NCBI GenBank assembly: GCA_013150955.1
Contig: JAADJD010000040.1
Span: forward strand, 1 to 10,379
DNA from: Calditrichota bacterium
GTDB taxonomy: Bacteria > Calditrichota > Calditrichia > RBG-13-44-9 > J042
Length of the DNA stretch: 10,379 bases
Direction of reading: 5' to 3'
Within the stretch, counting starts at the first letter, position 1. Each line of letters starts with the position of its first letter. The notes under the pieces were generated by a model. That model saw only the letters and a program-made list of their open reading frames with translations. It had not been told where the DNA came from and did no database searches. Positions 8,199 to 10,379 of this stretch are shown one piece after another. A program made the translations under genes and the position numbers.

Positions 8199-8689
8199 GA
8201 TGATTCCAGCTCGCGTAAATAGGCTTCAGCCCGTTCAATCTCCTTTTCATTGAACACCCGAATGCCAGCATTTTGCAGCATGGCGGTGGTGACCCCCGGC
8301 CCTTCCCGGGAGTTGCCCGAAAAGTGCCCATCGTAAATCCAGTATTTACCACAGGAAGGGCTTTTCTCTTTCAAAATGGCCAGACGGACACCATCGGCGA
8401 TTGCAATGCTGAGAGCCCGACGGGCACCTTCCAGAAAATAGCGGGTTACATCTTCGCCCTTCCAGGTCACCACCGCACTTTTCCCGGTGATGACATCATG
8501 GCCGTTGCCCTGGACAATCTCGGCCGGCGGACGCGGTACCGGTAATCCACCAGCAACCTCCGGGCAAAAAAGAATCAGCCGCCCTTCCCGATGCCACCTT
8601 GTCAAAATGGGATGCGTGACCGAAGCATCCTTCCCATCGTATCGAACTTTTTCGCCCAGTAAACAGGCACTGACGAGTACCTTTACCAT
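8195..8689 (-). CDS. DUF523 family protein (TudS-like, probable [4Fe-4S] desulfidase)
   Basis: A complete 164-residue DUF523 protein. The three conserved cysteines are present: Cys9 in SACLLGEKVRYDG, Cys42 in FCPEVAGGLPVPRPPAEI, and Cys113 in KSPSCGKYWIYDG. In the characterised thiouracil desulfidase TudS, also a DUF523 member, three cysteines hold a [4Fe-4S] cluster that removes sulfur from thiolated pyrimidines; the glutamate after the second cysteine (Glu44) is kept here. A similar reaction on a thiolated base or nucleoside is plausible but unproven, since most DUF523 proteins are untested. The start must be ATG 8689 because the first motif begins at residue 7, yet no Shine-Dalgarno precedes it (ATTACCTTT), so the gene may be leaderless or weakly translated. 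It is the first gene of the operon with the helicase, overlapping it by four bases. Confidence 0.87.
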   Translation of the reverse strand: MVKVLVSACLLGEKVRYDGKDASVTHPILTRWHREGRLILFCPEVAGGLPVPRPPAEIVQGNGHDVITGKSAVVTWKGEDVTRYFLEGARRALSIAIADGVRLAILKEKSPSCGKYWIYDGHFSGNSREGPGVTTAMLQNAGIRVFNEKEIERAEAYLRELESS

Positions 8690-8773
8690 AAAGGTAATTT
8701 AATGGCTTTTTTGGGGAATCGGAATGGCATTTTTGCAATTTTGATGGGATGATTGAACGGCGCCCATCTTTAA

Positions 8774-8932
8774 CCCAGATTTTGCATTCGCCCACGAATG
8801 ACACGAATTAACGCTAATAAAAAAATGCACTTGATTCTATCTGGATGAAAATGTTTTCCCGGATATATTCGCTATTTTGTTGATTTCTTTCGAATTCATT
8901 CGCGCGATTTGTGATTTCATGCATTATTTGGG
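8774..8932 (+). repeat. Interspersed MITE-like element, complete copy
   Basis: This copy (159 bases) has the same ends, CCCAGATTTTGCATT and GCATTATTTGGG, and the same core strings TGGATGAAAATGTTTTC and ATTCGCTATTTTGTTGAT. It lies between the hsp20 terminator and the DUF523-led operon, that is, in the operon's upstream region. The left arm is ACGAATGACACGAATTAACG. It carries small deletions relative to the 3349 copy. Confidence 0.85.
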
Positions 8933-8972
8933 TTCATTTGCGCCCATTCGTCAGCTGCCGCATCATCGGGGA
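8933..8972 (+). repeat. Degenerate extra right arm of the element
   Basis: About 40 bases after the complete copy again follow the right-arm pattern, beginning TTCATTTGCGCCCATTCGT and ending GCATCATCGGGG, with many mismatches. It is an eroded arm duplicate comparable to 1291-1328, where GCATCATCCGGG also occurs. Confidence 0.5.
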
Positions 8973-8998
8973 TAAAAAAAGGCGGGCCAATGCCCGCC
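8972..8998 (-). terminator. Intrinsic terminator of the hsp20 gene
   Basis: On the minus strand GGCGGGC, loop ATTG, GCCCGCC is followed at once by seven T residues. The stem is a perfect 7 base pairs, all G-C, and lies 25 bases past the hsp20 stop. This is a textbook Rho-independent terminator and indicates that hsp20 is not cotranscribed with the DUF523-led operon. Confidence 0.92.
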
Positions 8999-9022
8999 GC
9001 ACATCGGTATCCTCCCTGCACA

Positions 9023-9475
9023 TCAGGACACTTTGACTTCGATCTCTTTGGCCTTCGCCTCCTCCGCTTTCGGTAAGCGGATGGTTAGAATCCCATCCTT
9101 GTAATTGGCTTCAATTTTATCTTCCTGTACCATGGCCGGTAACTGGAAGGTCCGGTAAAATTTCCCGTAACGCCGTTCGACCCGATGGAAGTTGACGTCC
9201 TTTTCTTCTTTTTCCTGCTTCCGCTCACCTTCGATGGTCAACACCCCATCCTTGTAGGTAATGTGAATATCATCTTTCTTCATCCCGGGCAATTCCGCCG
9301 TCACAATGAACTCATTGTTGGTTTCCTTGATGTCCACCAGCGGATACCAGGTCGTCGGGGTCGGCAATTCCGTTTCCTCCAGCAGGCTGGGTCCAAAGAA
9401 CCGATTGATCAGCCGATTCATTTCTTCCTGAATGTTCATCAATTCCCGAGCTGGACTCCAACGAACCAGTGCCAT
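9023..9475 (-). CDS. Small heat shock protein, Hsp20/alpha-crystallin family
   Basis: An ATP-independent cytoplasmic holdase that binds unfolding proteins. The 150 residues show the usual three parts: an N-terminal arm (MALVRWSPARELMNIQEEMN), an alpha-crystallin domain from about 43 to 137, and a short tail. Domain hallmarks are DIKETNNEFIVTAELPGM (48-65), DGVLTIEGERK (76-86), RRYGKFYRTFQLP (101-113) and KDGILTIRLPK (126-136). The tail has I-E-V (145-147), the I-x-I/V motif that docks neighbouring dimers. AGGAGGTG upstream, with a spacer of about 6 bases, is a near-ideal ribosome binding site. It is a monocistronic unit with its own terminator. A close paralogue lies just to the right (10249-10379). 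No CIRCE (HrcA) inverted repeat is visible upstream. Confidence 0.96.
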   Translation of the reverse strand: MALVRWSPARELMNIQEEMNRLINRFFGPSLLEETELPTPTTWYPLVDIKETNNEFIVTAELPGMKKDDIHITYKDGVLTIEGERKQEKEEKDVNFHRVERRYGKFYRTFQLPAMVQEDKIEANYKDGILTIRLPKAEEAKAKEIEVKVS

Positions 9476-9483
9476 AACTCACA

Positions 9484-9491
9484 CCTCCTTT
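9484..9491 (-). promoter_or_regulatory. Strong Shine-Dalgarno site of hsp20
   Basis: AAGGAGGT on the minus strand, about 8 bases before the ATG at 9475, is a near-complete anti-16S match and the strongest ribosome binding site in the window. It fixes the hsp20 start. Confidence 0.9.
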
Positions 9492-9494
9492 CTT

Positions 9495-9550
9495 TTTAAT
9501 TTTTGATTTTTGACTTTTGATCTTTGATCTTCGATTTTTGATTTTTTATC
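9495..9550. repeat. Heptamer tandem repeat (TTTTGAT)8 in the hsp20 leader
   Basis: Eight consecutive 7-base units follow TTTTGAT with single changes: TTTTAAT, TTTTGAT, TTTTGAC, TTTTGAT, CTTTGAT, CTTCGAT, TTTTGAT, TTTTTAT. On the hsp20 transcript they read as A-rich ATCAAAA units ending just before the Shine-Dalgarno. The run should be unstructured and could act as a translational enhancer or a slippage-prone spacer; I see no sequence in it that would mask the ribosome binding site. Confidence 0.8.
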
Positions 9551-9578
9551 GTTTGCTCATTGATTTCACTTATTTTAA

Positions 9579-9607
9579 TTACAAGCCGTGTGCCAAATTT
9601 TGTCATC
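9579..9607 (-). promoter_or_regulatory. Candidate sigma-70 promoter for hsp20
   Basis: On the minus strand ATGACA (9607-9602) and TGTAAT (9584-9579) each match the -35 and -10 consensus in five of six positions with an exact 17-base spacer. Transcription would start near 9572, giving a leader of roughly 95 bases that contains the heptamer repeats. An overlapping TTGGCACACGGCTTGT resembles a sigma-54 site but has GT where the invariant -12 GC should be, so I prefer sigma-70. Recognised by eye only. Confidence 0.45.
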
Positions 9608-10032
9608 GTTTACCTCATTGTTTTTTAATGAATTACACATCTTACCGGGTGCGCGATCGGCTCTGTAAAAAATTCAACCTGATAGTTCATTTTGACAAAG
9701 GCCAAAGGCAGATTTGTGCGATTGTTTGCAGAAATTTCAGCCTGTACCCTCTGCGAACGCCGTTCAACCGTGTTCCGGCTCCGGCACGGTTTGATGTCAC
9801 CCTGAGTGCCCGGTGTGGCGGGAAGTTTTCGGTGGGCAGTATGCAGTTGGCAGTGGGCAGTTTGCAGTTGGCAATGGTAGCCGCTGGTTTTACGCCCATG
9901 TTCCAGTAGGCAGTTTGCAGTATGCAATTGGCAATGGTAGCCGCAGGCTTTACGTCTGCGTGATGACAGGCCGACTGAAAGAGAATTAGAATATTCTGAA
10001 AACGTAACAAGTCCAATGTATACTTACATAAT
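9608..10032. other. Intergenic region between the two hsp20 genes
   Basis: Apart from the heptamer repeats at 9834-9960, this gap shows nothing I can name. Frames of 100-130 codons on both strands exist here but run through the repeats, lack ribosome binding sites and resemble no protein. With the repeat element at 10033-10194 it makes up most of a 773-base gene-free stretch. Confidence 0.5.
9834..9960. repeat. GCAGT heptamer repeats within a 60-base tandem duplication
   Basis: From 9834 to 9875 there are six 7-base units of the form NNGCAGT (GGGCAGT, ATGCAGT, TGGCAGT, GGGCAGT, TTGCAGT, TGGCAAT). They are followed by GGTAGCCGCTGGTTTTACG. The pattern recurs 60 bases later, with five units at 9901-9935 and then GGTAGCCGCAGGCTTTACG. 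Frames crossing it translate to a low-complexity NCxLPTA repeat and are not genes. Confidence 0.8.
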
Positions 10033-10194
10033 CCCAGATTATGCATTAGCCTACGAATGACACGAATGAACACCAATAAAAAAATAATATACTTTATTCT
10101 ATCTGGATGAAAATGTTTTCCCGGATATATTCGCTATTTTGTTGATTTTTTTCGAATTCATTCGCGTGATTCGCGGTTTAACGGTTTATTTGGG
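10033..10194 (+). repeat. Interspersed MITE-like element, complete copy
   Basis: A 162-base copy with ends CCCAGATTATGCATTA and TTTATTTGGG, arms ACGAATGACACGAATGAACA and ATTCGCGTGATTCGCGGTTT, and the conserved core strings TGGATGAAAATGTTTTC and ATTCGCTATTTTGTTGAT. It lies immediately beyond the terminator of the partial hsp20 gene, matching the position of the 8774 copy beyond the first hsp20 terminator. Confidence 0.85.
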
Positions 10195-10197
10195 ATA

Positions 10198-10228
10198 AAT
10201 AAAAAAGCGGGTCAATAGACCCGCTTTT
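10198..10228 (-). terminator. Intrinsic terminator of the partial hsp20 gene
   Basis: A perfect 11-base-pair inverted repeat, AAAAGCGGGTC and GACCCGCTTTT around a 4-base loop, is followed on the minus strand by further T residues. It begins about 20 bases after the stop of the Hsp20 gene to its right. The stem differs in sequence from the 8972-8998 terminator. Confidence 0.92.
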
Positions 10229-10248
10229 CACATTCAGACCAGATGAAA

Positions 10249-10379
10249 TCAGGACACTTTGATATCGATTTCTTTGGCCTTGGCTTTCTCAGCCTTCGGC
10301 AGGTGAACGGTCAGGATACCATCCTTGTAGCTGGCTTCAATCTTGTCTTCCCGCACTTCAGCCGGCAGATGGAAGGTTC
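10249..10379 (-). CDS. Second Hsp20 family protein, C-terminal 42 residues only
   Basis: Reading from the right edge, the frame gives the end of an alpha-crystallin domain: TFHLPAEVREDKIEASYKDG, ILTVHLPKAEKAKAKEIDIK, then VS and a TGA stop. It aligns without gaps to the end of the complete Hsp20 at 9023-9475, with about 33 of 42 residues identical, and keeps the tail I-D-I motif. The start is outside the window. It is almost certainly a tandem paralogue, with its own terminator, so the two genes are separate transcription units. Confidence 0.93.
   Translation of the reverse strand, partial: TFHLPAEVREDKIEASYKDGILTVHLPKAEKAKAKEIDIKVS

Noticed and set aside
9585-9600. Sigma-54-like sequence TTGGCACACGGCTTGT upstream of hsp20
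   Set aside because: Spacing fits, but the normally invariant GC at -12 is GT, and a better sigma-70 promoter overlaps it.
9517-10076. Overlapping frames of 100-130 codons on both strands in the gap between the hsp20 genes
   Set aside because: They run through heptamer repeats, giving low-complexity translations, and lack start signals.

Overview
All genes recognised in this window lie on the minus strand, so the window reads from right to left. Base composition is moderate, coding regions are well formed, and the gaps between transcription units are filled with short interspersed repeats. The gene types (a Bacillus-YprA/YprB-like helicase and nuclease pair, paired small heat shock proteins, a secreted protein built from beta-propeller-like repeats) and the repeat load would suit a bacterium of the FCB side such as Calditrichota/KSB1 or Ignavibacteria. 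That placement is an impression, not a demonstrated result.

Layout from right to left. At 10249-10379 is the C-terminal end of an Hsp20 gene with a strong terminator (10198-10228). A 773-base gap follows, holding a full copy of an inverted-repeat element (10033-10194), heptamer repeats, and a plausible sigma-70 promoter. A second complete hsp20 gene (9023-9475) has a perfect Shine-Dalgarno, an A-rich leader made of heptamers, and its own terminator. Another repeat copy (8774-8932) precedes a four-gene block: DUF523/TudS-like protein (8195-8689), MrfA/YprA-type DEAD/DEAH helicase (5922-8198), secreted NAGPA-type phosphodiester glycosidase (5071-5919), and MrfB/YprB-type DEDD exonuclease (3736-5016). 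The first two overlap by ATGA, the helicase stop and glycosidase start are 2 bases apart, and the last gap is 54 bases, so this looks like one operon. A tandemly expanded repeat array (3349-3684) separates it from a SulP-family anion transporter (1349-3106). A last, inverted repeat copy (1125-1290) lies between SulP and a partial gene for a putative lipoprotein with propeller-like repeats that runs off the left edge.

The clearest functional theme is DNA repair. In Bacillus subtilis MrfA (helicase) and MrfB (exonuclease) act together in a UvrABC-independent response to mitomycin C damage, and both homologues here keep their catalytic motifs. The unusual points are the secreted glycosidase placed between them and the iron-sulfur DUF523 protein translationally coupled upstream. 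The second theme is a family of roughly 160-base elements with imperfect terminal inverted repeats, present in four clusters in only 10 kb. They resemble MITEs and carry no protein-coding capacity that I can see.
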